A stretch of DNA of 64,000 bases, taken from Xenophilus arseniciresistens. GTDB lineage: Bacteria; Pseudomonadota; Gammaproteobacteria; Burkholderiales; Burkholderiaceae_C. Numbering within the stretch: the first letter of the stretch is position 1; each line of letters starts with the position of its first letter. The notes under the pieces were generated by a model. That model had not been told where the DNA came from, did not search any database, and worked only from the letters and a program-made list of their open reading frames with translations. This document shows positions 7,918 through 16,132 of the stretch, piece after piece. The stretch spans positions 1 to 64,000 of the forward strand of contig NZ_JAQIPB010000014.1 of the NCBI RefSeq assembly GCF_028023875.1, read 5' to 3'. The position numbers and the translations under genes are program-made.

Positions 7918-9144
7918 TCAGCGCCGCCGCGCCGCCAGATCGGAGGGCGGCACGGGGCTGCGCAGATAGGGCAGCAGGCCGCCCAGCGCCAGCAGCGCCG
8001 CCAGCCCGAAGATGGCGGCATAGGTGTGGGGTGCGCCCCAATGCAGGCGCTGGCCCGCATCGGCCACCTGGCCGAAGAGCCAGGCGGCGAAGCCCGAGCC
8101 CAGAAACACGAAGCTGTTGAGCACGCCCAGGCCGCGCCCGCGATAGGCCGGCGGCAGCAGCTCGCGGCCGTGGGTCATCACCAGCGGATGCAGCATGCCG
8201 ATGGTGACCAGCAAGGCCAGCAGCGGCAGATTCAGCGCCAGGCCCCAGGCCGGCACCAGCGCCAGCAACAGGGCCGCCAGCAGGCCCACCACGCCGCCAC
8301 GCCAGATGGTGCCGCGCAGCGAGCCGCGCCGCACCAGCACCGGCAGCAGCACGGCCGTGACGATGCCCATGCCGCTGAGCACGGCCAGCGCCAGCCCGCG
8401 CGTGCCGGCCGGCAGCCCGAAGACATCGGCGAAGTACGGCCCGCCCCAGGCATTGCGGAAGGTGGTGCCGGCGGCCATCGCCACGCAGAAGGGGATCAGC
8501 GTCCACAGCGCGGGCTGCCCCAGCAGGCGCAGGCTGCTGCCCAGCATCTGCGCTGCGCTTTCCTCGCGCGCCTCGGCATGGCCCTCGTCGCGTACCCAGC
8601 GCCACACGGCCACGCAGGCCAGGGCCATCACCGCGGCGGCCAGCAGCAGCGGGCTGCGCCAGCCCCAGGCATGGGCGGCCCAGCCCAGCGGCGCGGTGGC
8701 GGCCAGCGCACCCAGCATGCCGCAGGCATTGGCGCGCCCCAGCACGGCCACGCTGCGCTGTGCCGACAGCGCCGCGAGTGTGTAGTGCATGAGCCCCATG
8801 AACACCGGTGCGCAGGCCAGGCCCAGGCCCGCCTGCGCCAGCATGGCGGTGGGGCCGTTGGGCGCCGCCATGAACAGCAGCGCCGCCACGGTGCCCAGCG
8901 CCAGCAGCCAGCGGGTGGGCCGGCCCACGCCCCAGCGGTCGAAGGCGATGCCCACCGGCACCTGGGCCAGGCCGAAGACGGTGAAGAAGCAGGAGGAAAG
9001 CGCGCCGAAGCCCGCGGGCGAGAGCTGCAGGTCGCGCTGGAGCTCAGGCGCGATCACGGCCAGGCAACCGCGGAAGAACTGGCTCAGCGACAGCGCCAGA
9101 GTCAGCGCGGCAATGCCACGCAGGGTGGCCGATCGGGAAGACAT
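7918..9144 (-). CDS. MFS transporter
   Basis: A 408-residue major facilitator protein with 12 predicted membrane helices. It has the loop 2-3 motif in the form GIAFDRWGVGRPTRWL (about 64-79) and a central charged loop RDEGHAEAREES (about 189-200). The substrate is not identifiable. It is convergent with the YvlD-like gene and its 5' end faces the 9.15-9.46 kb intergenic region, which holds the large palindrome at 9300-9466. The 155 bp directly upstream of the start is GC-rich and shows no clear promoter. Confidence 0.83.
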   Translation of the reverse strand: MSSRSATLRGIAALTLALSLSQFFRGCLAVIAPELQRDLQLSPAGFGALSSCFFTVFGLAQVPVGIAFDRWGVGRPTRWLLALGTVAALLFMAAPNGPTAMLAQAGLGLACAPVFMGLMHYTLAALSAQRSVAVLGRANACGMLGALAATAPLGWAAHAWGWRSPLLLAAAVMALACVAVWRWVRDEGHAEAREESAAQMLGSSLRLLGQPALWTLIPFCVAMAAGTTFRNAWGGPYFADVFGLPAGTRGLALAVLSGMGIVTAVLLPVLVRRGSLRGTIWRGGVVGLLAALLLALVPAWGLALNLPLLALLVTIGMLHPLVMTHGRELLPPAYRGRGLGVLNSFVFLGSGFAAWLFGQVADAGQRLHWGAPHTYAAIFGLAALLALGGLLPYLRSPVPPSDLAARRR

Positions 9145-9299
9145 GCAGGCGGGAAGCCGGGCACCCCAGGGCGCCGGCCGCAGAAAGGAGGATCGAGGCA
9201 GCGCGGGCAGGGCCAGCGCCGCCGCCCGGCATTAGACCGCACGGCGCAGCACGCGCTCGCGCCCGCCTCGATCCCCGAGCGTGAATGCCCGGTGGCCGG

Positions 9300-9466
9300 C
9301 TCAGAAGGTGTGAATGAATCCCGCGTGGCCGAGCAGACCGTCCAGAGGTGCGCCATCGAGGCGCAAAGCGCAGCCATAGCTCGGGCTATGGCGAGCATTT
9401 GCAACGATGAGGGCGCGCCTCTGGGCGGGATGAGCGGACATGTGGGGTTCGTTCACACCTTCTCAG
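9300..9466. repeat. 167-bp imperfect palindrome (MITE/REP-like element)
   Basis: Two arms of about 81 bp face each other around 9382. The outer ends pair almost perfectly (AGAAGGTGTGAA near 9303-9314 with TTCACACCTTCT near 9452-9463). A middle block pairs CCAGAGG(T/C)GCGCC at about 9342-9354 with its partner near 9410-9424, and the centre is CCATAGC/GCTATGG. Overall the arms are about 75 percent complementary, with at most one 1-base offset, and many differences are T/C changes that would give G-U pairs in RNA. The right end contains the TGA stop of the acetoacetyl-CoA ligase gene, so the element also supplies the end of that gene and may act as its terminator. No transposase is present. Confidence 0.8.
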
Positions 9467-11472
9467 GCCGCCGCGCGCTGCGCGTGCTTCTTTGCCAGCG
9501 CCACGTACCAGTCCAGGCAGCCCGGATTGGCCATGGCCTCCTTGTTGACCACCTTCTCCAGCGGCTGGCCCAGCAGCAGCTTCTTGATCGGCAGCTCCTG
9601 CTTCTTGCCCGAGAGCGTGCGCGGGATCTCGGCCACCTGGAAGATGTCGTCGGGCAGGAAGCGCGGCGACAGCGCGGCGCGGATGGCGTCGCCCAGCTTC
9701 CTGCGCATGGCCTCGTCCAGCGCCACGCCCGGACGCAGCACCACGAACAGCGGCATGTAGCTGTCGCGGCCCAGGTATTCGAGGTCGACCACCATCGAAT
9801 CGAGCACCTCGGGCAGCGCCTCGACGGCGTTGTAGATCTCGCTGGTGCCCATGCGCAGGCCCTGGCGGTTGATGGTGGCGTCGCTGCGGCCATAGATGAC
9901 GCAGCCGCCGTCCTCGCCCACCTTGAGCCAATCGCCATGCCGCCACACGCCCGGGTAGGTGTCGAAGTAGCTAGACAGGTAGCGTGCGTTGCCGGCGTCG
10001 TTCCAGAAGTACAGCGGCATCGAGGGGATGGGCTGCACGCACACCAGCTCGCCCACCTCGCCGATGACGGGCCGGCCGTCTTCGTTCCAGGCTTCCACCG
10101 CGGCGCCAAGCTGGCGGCACTGCATCTGGCCCGGCACTTCGGGCAGCTCGCGGTTGCCGCCCACGAAGGCGCCGCAGAAGTCCGTGCCGCCAGAAATGTT
10201 GCACCACCAGGGGTCGCGCGCGCCTGCGGCCTTGAGCTGGGCCGTGCCCCAGCGCTGAACGTCTTCGGCCAGCGGCGAACCCGTGCTGCCCAGGGCGCGC
10301 ACGTGCGAGAGATCGCCACAGTCGCTGGCCACCACCCCCGCCTTCATGCAGTTGGTGAAGTAGGCCGCGCCCGCGCCGAAGAAGGTGACCTTGTGGCGCG
10401 CCACGAAGCGCCACAGCACGCCCCAGTCGGGCTTGTCCTTGCTGCCCCCGGGGTGGCCGTCGTAGATGCAGATGGTGGCGCCGAAGGCCAGGCCTGAGAG
10501 CTGCGAGTTCCACATCACCCAGCCCGTGGAGCTGTACCAGTGGTAGCGCTCGCCGCGGTTGTTGTCGCTGTAGCTGGCGCCCACGTCGTTGTGCAGGCCG
10601 CAGGCGTACATGGTGGTGATGATGCCGCCGTGGCCATGCACGATGGGCTTGGGCAGGCCCGTGGTGCCGCTGGAATACACCACCCAGATCGGGTGGTCGA
10701 AGGGCAGCCATTCGGGCTCGAAGGCGGCCACCTGCGCATCGTCGCGCGCGCTGGCGGCCGACCAGTCGGCGTCGGCAGCGATCTGCGCGGCCGCGTGCGG
10801 CGTGCGCAGCAGCAGCAGCTTCTGGACGCTGGGCAGCGCCTCGCGCAGCTGCTGCACGGTGGCGCTGCGGTCCAGCGCCTTGGCGCCGTAGTACACGCCG
10901 TCGGCGGCGATCAGCACCTTGGGCTCGATCTGCTTGAAGCGGTCCACCACCGCGGCCGTGCCCATGTCGGGCGCGCACACGCTCCACACCGCGCCCAGGC
11001 TGGCGCAGGCCAGGAAGGCGACCATGGTTTCGGGCACGTTGGGCATGTAGGCCGCCACGCGATCCCCGCGCTGCACGCCCAGCGCCTTGAGCGAAAGCGC
11101 GACCGAGGCGATCTGCCGGCGCAGCTCGGGCCAGCCCATCTCGCGCACTTCGCCCAGCTCGTTCTCGCTCACGATGGCCGGGCAGCCCGCGGCATCCGCC
11201 GCGTCCACGTGGCGCAGCACCTCGCGGGCGTAGTTGAGCTGCGCACCCGGGAACCAGCGCGCGCCGGGCATGCGGCGCTCGGCCAGCACGGCGCTGTGCG
11301 GCGTGGGCGAATGCAGGCCGTGGTAGTCCCAGATGCTCTGCCAGAAGGCGTCGAGTTCGGTGGTGGACCAGCGCCACAGCGCGTCGTAGCTGTCGAACTG
11401 CAGGCCGTGCGTGTCGCGCAGCCAGTTCTGGTACAGGCGGATCTGGGGGACGAAGGGGGCGGATTGACTCAT
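9463..11472 (-). CDS. Acetoacetate-CoA ligase (acetoacetyl-CoA synthetase)
   Basis: Cytoplasmic ANL-superfamily enzyme that joins acetoacetate to CoA with ATP, used in ketone-body and polyhydroxybutyrate turnover. The 669-residue length is typical. The N-terminal cap WFPGAQLNYAREVL matches the acetoacetyl-CoA synthetase subgroup. The AMP-binding P-loop is SSGTTGLPKPIVHGHGG (about 273-289), the substrate region GTPLAED-like GSTGSPLAED follows, the hinge is around RQGLRMGTSEIY, and the C-terminal catalytic Lys is in GKKQELPIKKLL. The stop codon lies in the terminal repeat of the adjacent palindrome. Phasin and other lipid-storage genes elsewhere in the window fit a PHB-accumulating bacterium. 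Confidence 0.93.
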   Translation of the reverse strand: MSQSAPFVPQIRLYQNWLRDTHGLQFDSYDALWRWSTTELDAFWQSIWDYHGLHSPTPHSAVLAERRMPGARWFPGAQLNYAREVLRHVDAADAAGCPAIVSENELGEVREMGWPELRRQIASVALSLKALGVQRGDRVAAYMPNVPETMVAFLACASLGAVWSVCAPDMGTAAVVDRFKQIEPKVLIAADGVYYGAKALDRSATVQQLREALPSVQKLLLLRTPHAAAQIAADADWSAASARDDAQVAAFEPEWLPFDHPIWVVYSSGTTGLPKPIVHGHGGIITTMYACGLHNDVGASYSDNNRGERYHWYSSTGWVMWNSQLSGLAFGATICIYDGHPGGSKDKPDWGVLWRFVARHKVTFFGAGAAYFTNCMKAGVVASDCGDLSHVRALGSTGSPLAEDVQRWGTAQLKAAGARDPWWCNISGGTDFCGAFVGGNRELPEVPGQMQCRQLGAAVEAWNEDGRPVIGEVGELVCVQPIPSMPLYFWNDAGNARYLSSYFDTYPGVWRHGDWLKVGEDGGCVIYGRSDATINRQGLRMGTSEIYNAVEALPEVLDSMVVDLEYLGRDSYMPLFVVLRPGVALDEAMRRKLGDAIRAALSPRFLPDDIFQVAEIPRTLSGKKQELPIKKLLLGQPLEKVVNKEAMANPGCLDWYVALAKKHAQRAAA

Positions 11473-11573
11473 GGCCGCAGCCTAGCGGCGGGCGGCGTCA
11501 GCGGCATCGGGGCTTGCCTGACGAAGGTCGCCTGCGCGACGCGCGCAGCCGCCGGCCGCATTGCCCACCCCCC

Positions 11574-11622
11574 AAAAAGAAGGGCGGCGCCCAGGCAGTG
11601 CTTCTGCCCGGGGCGCCGCCCT
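11574..11622 (-). terminator. Intrinsic terminator of the Gly/Ala-rich repeat protein gene
   Basis: The stem AGGGCGGCGCC pairs with GGCGCCGCCCT (about 11581-11622), with a second small inner stem around AGGCAG/CTGCC. On the minus strand it is followed by TCTTTTTGGGG. It sits 27 bp after the stop of the gene at 11649-12362. Confidence 0.85.
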
Positions 11623-11648
11623 CCGTCAGCCGCAATGGGCCTGCTTAC

Positions 11649-12362
11649 TTACTGGCCGACGCGAACCCCGCCGCTGCCCTGGGCTTCGGCACTGCCGCCC
11701 ACGCCGGCACCCTTGAGCGCGCCGCCCGCCGAGCCTGCGGCCCCGGCCGCGCCAGCAGCCGTGTTGCGGACCTTGCCTGCGGCCTTGCCCACGGTGCCGG
11801 TGGCCGAGTTCACCGTGCCGCCCACGGCATTGGTCGTGCCGCCCACCACGTTCCCGACGGTGCTGCCCACGCCGCCGGCAGCGCTGCCGCTGCCCTGCGC
11901 CGCGGCGCCGCCACCGGCCTGCGCATCGGCGCCGCCCTGGGCGCTGGCGCTGCCTTGGCCGCTTGCATCAGCACCGGCTGCGCCAGCCGCGGTGCCCTGG
12001 GTGCGGGTCACGGTCCTGCCTGCTGCCTTGCCCACGGCGCCGGTGGTCGACTTCACGGTGTCGGTGGCGCTGTTGACGGCGCCGCCCACGGCGTTGGTGG
12101 TGCCGCCCAGCACGTTGCCGACGGCGCCGCCCAGGCCCGCACCGCCGCTGCCCTGGGCACTGGCGCCACCCTGGGCGCCCACGTCGGCACCCGCCGACTG
12201 GCCGCCGCCCTGTACGCCGGCGCCCACCTGGGCGCCCACGCCCACGTTCAGGCCCTGGGCCTGGGCCACGCCGCCTGCGGCCAGCAGGCCGGCCAGCAGG
12301 CCGGCCAGCAGAGCGCCCAGAACAAGGCGGGAGTTCGACGGGCTGTGTTGTTGTCGCTTCAT
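11649..12362 (-). CDS. Exported Gly/Ala-rich protein with internal duplication
   Basis: A 237-residue protein of unknown function. The start was set at MKRQQHSPS because a strong ribosome-binding site (AAGGAAG) precedes it and a signal peptide follows, with cleavage likely after GVAQAQ (about residue 36). The mature part is very low complexity (Gly, Ala, Ser, Gln) and contains two copies of a module: VGNVLGGTTNAVGGAVNSAT (about 105-124) and VGNVVGGTTNAVGGTVNSAT (about 177-196), each followed by a VGKAAG segment. It is likely a secreted or periplasmic, largely disordered protein. Two hairpins, one followed by six U, lie in the leader. Confidence 0.75.
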   Translation of the reverse strand: MKRQQHSPSNSRLVLGALLAGLLAGLLAAGGVAQAQGLNVGVGAQVGAGVQGGGQSAGADVGAQGGASAQGSGGAGLGGAVGNVLGGTTNAVGGAVNSATDTVKSTTGAVGKAAGRTVTRTQGTAAGAAGADASGQGSASAQGGADAQAGGGAAAQGSGSAAGGVGSTVGNVVGGTTNAVGGTVNSATGTVGKAAGKVRNTAAGAAGAAGSAGGALKGAGVGGSAEAQGSGGVRVGQ

Positions 12363-12385
12363 GGCAAGACTTCCTTTCATCCGAT

Positions 12386-12432
12386 GCGGCCGCCAAGGCC
12401 GCTTGAAAAAAGAGCCGACAGGGAGCCGGCTC
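12386..12432 (-). promoter_or_regulatory. Two leader hairpins with U-tract upstream of the repeat-protein gene
   Basis: On the minus strand, hairpin GAGCCG/CGGCTC (12432-12412) is followed directly by six U (12411-12406) and then by hairpin GCGGCC/GGCCGC (12402-12386), just before the ribosome-binding site of the gene starting at 12362. The first hairpin has the form of an intrinsic terminator. It could end a short upstream leftward RNA or act as an attenuator. The remaining 12433-12715 is GC-rich with no gene; it must also hold the promoter of the rightward GST gene, which I cannot place. Confidence 0.4.
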
Positions 12433-12715
12433 AGAGCGCATGGTGCGCAGAAGTCCCGGCCGAGTCTGTGCGCCATTGGCTGCCACCGCCGTGGGAAGCC
12501 TCCGTCGGCGCTTCCAGCCGCTCGAGCGTTCAGGCCCAATGCCCGCTTTTGGCCGCAGTTTGGCCGATGAAGGAAGATTTAGAGCGCATCCCAAGCCGTC
12601 CTGCCACGCCCGGTCGCACTCAGCAACATGCGCTTGCACGGCCTGCGGCCCGTTCAGCGCGCAAAACTGCCGCTTCTGGCATCCTGAGGGCCCTTTTGTG
12701 TTCACAGTTGTTTCC

Positions 12716-13429
12716 ATGACCCACCCTCAGCTGTCCGATTTCCCGATCACGCAGAAATGGCCCGCGCAGCATCCCGAGCGGCTGCAGCTGTATTCGCTGC
12801 CCACGCCCAATGGCGTGAAGGTCTCCATCCTGCTGGAGGAGCTGGGGCTGCCCTATGAGGTCCACCGCGTGGACTTCGGCAGCAACGACCAGCTCTCCCC
12901 CGAGTTCATCTCGCTGAACCCCAACAACAAGATCCCCGCCATCATTGACCCGGACGGCCCGGGCGGGCAGCCGCTGGCGCTGTTCGAGTCGGGCGCCATC
13001 CTGGTCTACCTGGCCGAGAAGACCGGCCGCTTCATCCCGCAGGACGCGGCAGGCCGCTATGCGGCCCTGCAGTGGGTGATGTTCCAGATGGGCGGCGTGG
13101 GCCCCATGTTTGGCCAGCTGGGCTTCTTCCACAAGTTCGCGGGCAAGGACTATGAAGACAAGCGCCCGCGCGACCGCTACGTGGCCGAATGCAAGCGCCT
13201 GCTGGGTGTGCTGGACAAGCATCTGAGCGGCAAGGAATGGATGCTGGGCAGCGACTACGGCATTGCCGACATCGCGCTGTTCCCCTGGATCCGCAACCTG
13301 GTGGGCTTCTACGAGGCGCGCGAGCTGGTGGGCTTCGACGAGTTCAAGCAGGTGCAGCGCGTGTTGGACGCCTTCGTGGCGCGCCCGGCCGTGCAGCGCG
13401 GCCTGGCCATTCCGGCCGCGCCGCGCTGA
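12716..13429 (+). CDS. Glutathione S-transferase (YfcG/Ure2p-like disulfide-bond oxidoreductase group)
   Basis: A 237-residue cytoplasmic GST. The thioredoxin-like N-terminal domain starts LQLYSLPTPNGVKVSILLEELGLPYE with the Thr/Asn pair used by the YfcG/Ure2p (nu-class) enzymes instead of Cys or Tyr; the cis-Pro loop is NNKIPAIID and the glutathione gamma-glutamyl site LFESGAIL. The C-terminal all-helical domain has WVMFQMGGVGPMFGQ and the folding motif GIADIALFPW. The frame extends upstream but that part is Arg-rich and non-conserved, so the ATG of MTHPQLS was used. Confidence 0.9.
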   Translation: MTHPQLSDFPITQKWPAQHPERLQLYSLPTPNGVKVSILLEELGLPYEVHRVDFGSNDQLSPEFISLNPNNKIPAIIDPDGPGGQPLALFESGAILVYLAEKTGRFIPQDAAGRYAALQWVMFQMGGVGPMFGQLGFFHKFAGKDYEDKRPRDRYVAECKRLLGVLDKHLSGKEWMLGSDYGIADIALFPWIRNLVGFYEARELVGFDEFKQVQRVLDAFVARPAVQRGLAIPAAPR

Positions 13430-13445
13430 CAGGGCACCGGCCCGC

Positions 13446-13922
13446 TCAGGGCCGCACGCCCTGCAGCGTGCGCTTGAGGTGCTTGACCTGACCACGGCCC
13501 AGCTTCTGGGCCTTGGGCAGCGCCTTGTTCACCTGGCTGCCGGCCTCTGACCAGACGCCGCGAAGGCCCTGGCTCAGCAAAGACAGCGGTTTTTTCTGCG
13601 CGGCCCGGCGCCGGCCCAGCAGCATGGCCGCGCCCACGCCCAGCGCGGCCGTGGACAGCAGCGCCGCAGCCCAGACCGCGGTGGAGCCCGGCAGCCGGCG
13701 CGCGTGCGCGGCGTCTGCTGCGCCTGCGGGGGGCTCCTTGGGCACGGGGCTGACGGTGACGGACACCGGATCGCTGGCCGGAAAGGACTCGGCGATGGCG
13801 TCATCGAGCTGGTCTTCGCCGGGCTGGGTGCGGGCCTGTGTGCGCACCTTCTCGCCCTCTTCGGGGTGGCTGGCCGTCGGGAAGGCGAATGCGTTGGCAG
13901 CGTCGGGGCGGGCGGATGACAT
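13446..13922 (-). CDS. Conserved hypothetical membrane-anchored protein
   Basis: A 158-residue protein preceded by a strong ribosome-binding site (AGAGGAG). It has an acidic N-terminal half with DDAIAESFPASDPVSV (about 40-55), a sequence pattern recurring in many small proteobacterial proteins of unknown function, then one hydrophobic segment (about 82-103, AVWAAALLSTAALGVGAAML) followed by RRR and a basic tail. Topology is therefore probably N-out or N-in with a single helix and a cytoplasmic basic tail. No enzyme motif is seen. It converges with the GST gene at a 16-bp gap. Confidence 0.65.
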   Translation of the reverse strand: MSSARPDAANAFAFPTASHPEEGEKVRTQARTQPGEDQLDDAIAESFPASDPVSVTVSPVPKEPPAGAADAAHARRLPGSTAVWAAALLSTAALGVGAAMLLGRRRAAQKKPLSLLSQGLRGVWSEAGSQVNKALPKAQKLGRGQVKHLKRTLQGVRP

Positions 13923-14140
13923 GGTGGTGATCTCCTCTGGATGGAATGTCAGCGCGCAGTGCCTGCAGCAGTGCGCGGCCGGGGGCTCATGCCGCAGCGC
14001 CAGCGGGCCTGTTGGAGGCAGGCGACGACACCTTGTCATGAGCACCCCTCGACCGTCTCTCAACCGGCCCTTGCACGCTGTGGGACAGCCCGGCAATCCG
14101 CGTAGGAGCCCGGCGCCCTTGGTGAAGGGGCTGAAGCCGC

Positions 14141-15508
14141 TCAGGGCCTGGCGCGCGGGGCGGGCGCGTCGGCCTTTTCTTCTTCGTCGCCGAACCAGTC
14201 TTCCAGCTTCTGGCCCAGCCGCGCGCCCAGCGCCGTGCCCAGGCCGGGTGACACGGCCGTGCCGGCCGCGGCACCGGCCAGCGCACCGCCGCTGAAGCCC
14301 AGCTGCGGCGCGTCCAGCGTGCCGCCCAGTTGCAGCGGCATGCCCACCACGCCGTCCACCAGGTCGATGGCCAGCCGGCCCTGGAGCTGGCGGTTGAAGA
14401 CCTGCAACTGGCCCTGCCCCGTCAGCACGCCGGAGCGCGCGTGCAGGTCGCGGTAGCGCAGGCGCACGCCGCGCTCGGTCGCCTGGGTCTGCAGGCTCCC
14501 GCTCAGCTCGTCCAGCGGCGTCTGGCCGGCCCGCTCCTGGCCCAGCGTGCGCACGGTGCGGGCCAGGTCGAAGCGCAGCAGCGTGGCCGGCGCCACCCGG
14601 AAGTCGGTGCGCGTCTGCAGGCTGCGCAGCAGCTCGCCGGGCCGGTGGCCTTCGGCCTGCAAGGTGGTGCGGCCGCTGGCCCGGCCCTGCAGCGCGGGCT
14701 TGCGACCGAAGGTGCTCACCAGCTGGGCCACGTCCACGTCGCGCAACTGCAGGTCGGCGCTCAGGCGCATGGGGCCGTCCTGCTGCGCGGGCTCGCGCAG
14801 TTGCGCCCTGCCCTGCCAGCTGCCGCCGCCCACGTCGGCCTGCACCTGCCAGGCGTGCGTGACGGGGCCGGCGGCCTCCGCCGAGGCCTCGCGCGTCAGG
14901 CGCAGCTGCGCTTCGGGCGAGGCCCCGGGCCGCTGCAGCACGGCCGTGCGCGGCAGCCAGCCAGGGTCGAAGTCGATCCGGCCCGCGTAGGCCAGCTCGA
15001 TGCCGCGGCGGTCCACCCAGCGCAACTGGCTGAACACGAAACGCGCCAGCGGCAGCGCCGCGGGCCGCCAGTGGGCGCCGGGGGCCGGGTCGTCGGCGCG
15101 CGCCTCTCGGCCCCGGAAAGCGCGCACCGAGGCACTGGGCAGATGCACGTCATGCACCGTCACCTCATCCAGCGCGATCTGTCGATCCAGCAGGGGCCGC
15201 AGTTGCGGCCGGGCCGTGATCCGGGCCAGCGTGATCGGCGCGCTCTGGCGGGTGCGCACATCGGCAAACACCAGTTCCGGCCCAGGCCGCCACTGCCAGT
15301 GCGCCTGGCCGATCTGCAGGCCGATGCCGAATCGGCGCTCGAATTCCTGCTCGGCCTGGCGCGCCAGTTCCTCGCCGCTGGGCAGCCGGCTGGCCAGCCA
15401 CAGGCCCGCGCCGCCCAGGAGCAGCAGCAGCGCCAGGCCGACGCCCAGGGCCCAGCGCCTGCCGCGATGGCGAGGTGGCGTGGGAGGGGTGGTGGGCGCG
15501 TGCGGCAT
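14141..15508 (-). CDS. AsmA-family-like envelope protein
   Basis: A 455-residue protein with one N-terminal membrane helix (about 18-40, WALGVGLALLLLLGGAGLWLAS) and a long periplasmic beta-rich region. Features such as IGQAHWQWRPGPELVFADVRTRQ near the start and the late segment LTGQGQLQVFNRQLQGRLAIDLVDG are typical of AsmA/TamB-like lipid-transport bridge proteins, shorter than E. coli AsmA. The C-terminus is charged (DEEEKADAPAP). Two starts nine bases apart are possible; the ATG at 15508 was preferred over an upstream TTG. A role in outer-membrane lipid homeostasis is inferred from the family. Confidence 0.7.
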   Translation of the reverse strand: MPHAPTTPPTPPRHRGRRWALGVGLALLLLLGGAGLWLASRLPSGEELARQAEQEFERRFGIGLQIGQAHWQWRPGPELVFADVRTRQSAPITLARITARPQLRPLLDRQIALDEVTVHDVHLPSASVRAFRGREARADDPAPGAHWRPAALPLARFVFSQLRWVDRRGIELAYAGRIDFDPGWLPRTAVLQRPGASPEAQLRLTREASAEAAGPVTHAWQVQADVGGGSWQGRAQLREPAQQDGPMRLSADLQLRDVDVAQLVSTFGRKPALQGRASGRTTLQAEGHRPGELLRSLQTRTDFRVAPATLLRFDLARTVRTLGQERAGQTPLDELSGSLQTQATERGVRLRYRDLHARSGVLTGQGQLQVFNRQLQGRLAIDLVDGVVGMPLQLGGTLDAPQLGFSGGALAGAAAGTAVSPGLGTALGARLGQKLEDWFGDEEEKADAPAPRARP

Positions 15509-15647
15509 GGCGTGCAAGCGCCGAGCCTAGCGAGCATGCAGTCGCTGCGCTGTAGGCCGGCGCGCGAAGGCATTGAAGAAAGGCCGGCAGCTTGCGCCGG
15601 CCGTCGCTATAGTTTTGCGGTTTTTCACGATTCCGAGTCCCATCGCC

Positions 15648-16073
15648 ATGGCCATCTGGCAAAAGCCCATCGATCTGCCGGCGCTCAATGCGCTGTCTCC
15701 CAACACCGCCGTGGGCCACCTGGGCATCGAGTTCGTGGAGATCGGCGACGATTTCCTGCGCGCCCGCGTGCCGGTGGACAAGCGCACGGTGCAGCCTTTT
15801 GGCCTGCTGCATGGCGGCGTGTCGGTGGTGCTGGCCGAGACGCTGGGCTCGATGGGCGCCTACTTCGCCTCGCCCGAAGGACATCGCGCGGTGGGACTGG
15901 ACATCAACGCCAACCACCTGCGCGCCGCCACCAGCGGCTGGGTGACCGGCACCGCGCGGGCGGTGCATCGCGGCCGCACCACGCAGGTGTGGCAGATCGA
16001 TCTGGCCAACGAAGCGGGCGAGCTGGTGTGCGTCTCGCGCATCACGATGGCCATGCTCGTGCCGCGGGGCTGA
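15648..16073 (+). CDS. Hotdog-fold acyl-CoA thioesterase (YdiI/MenI/PaaI type)
   Basis: A 141-residue protein of the 4HBT/PaaI family that hydrolyses acyl- or aryl-CoA thioesters. The signature PFGLLHGGVSVVLAETLGS (about 48-66) has the catalytic Glu in the central hotdog helix, and GLDINANHLRAA forms the CoA-facing strand. Similarity in layout to E. coli YdiI (1,4-dihydroxy-2-naphthoyl-CoA thioesterase) is close, but this bacterium probably uses ubiquinone, so a housekeeping or aromatic-degradation role is equally likely. It is followed 59 bp later by the NCS2 permease. Confidence 0.85.
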   Translation: MAIWQKPIDLPALNALSPNTAVGHLGIEFVEIGDDFLRARVPVDKRTVQPFGLLHGGVSVVLAETLGSMGAYFASPEGHRAVGLDINANHLRAATSGWVTGTARAVHRGRTTQVWQIDLANEAGELVCVSRITMAMLVPRG

Positions 16074-16132
16074 GGGTCGCACCGGCCCCGCCGCGGACAG
16101 ACAGACACAGATACACAACGAGGAGAAGAGCC

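Noticed and set aside
8026-10497. Very long plus-strand open frame (823 codons) antisense to an MFS gene and the acetoacetate-CoA ligase
   Set aside because: It is the mirror of two well-supported genes. The product is rich in His, Gln, Arg and Ala with no domain; long spurious frames are expected at this G+C content.
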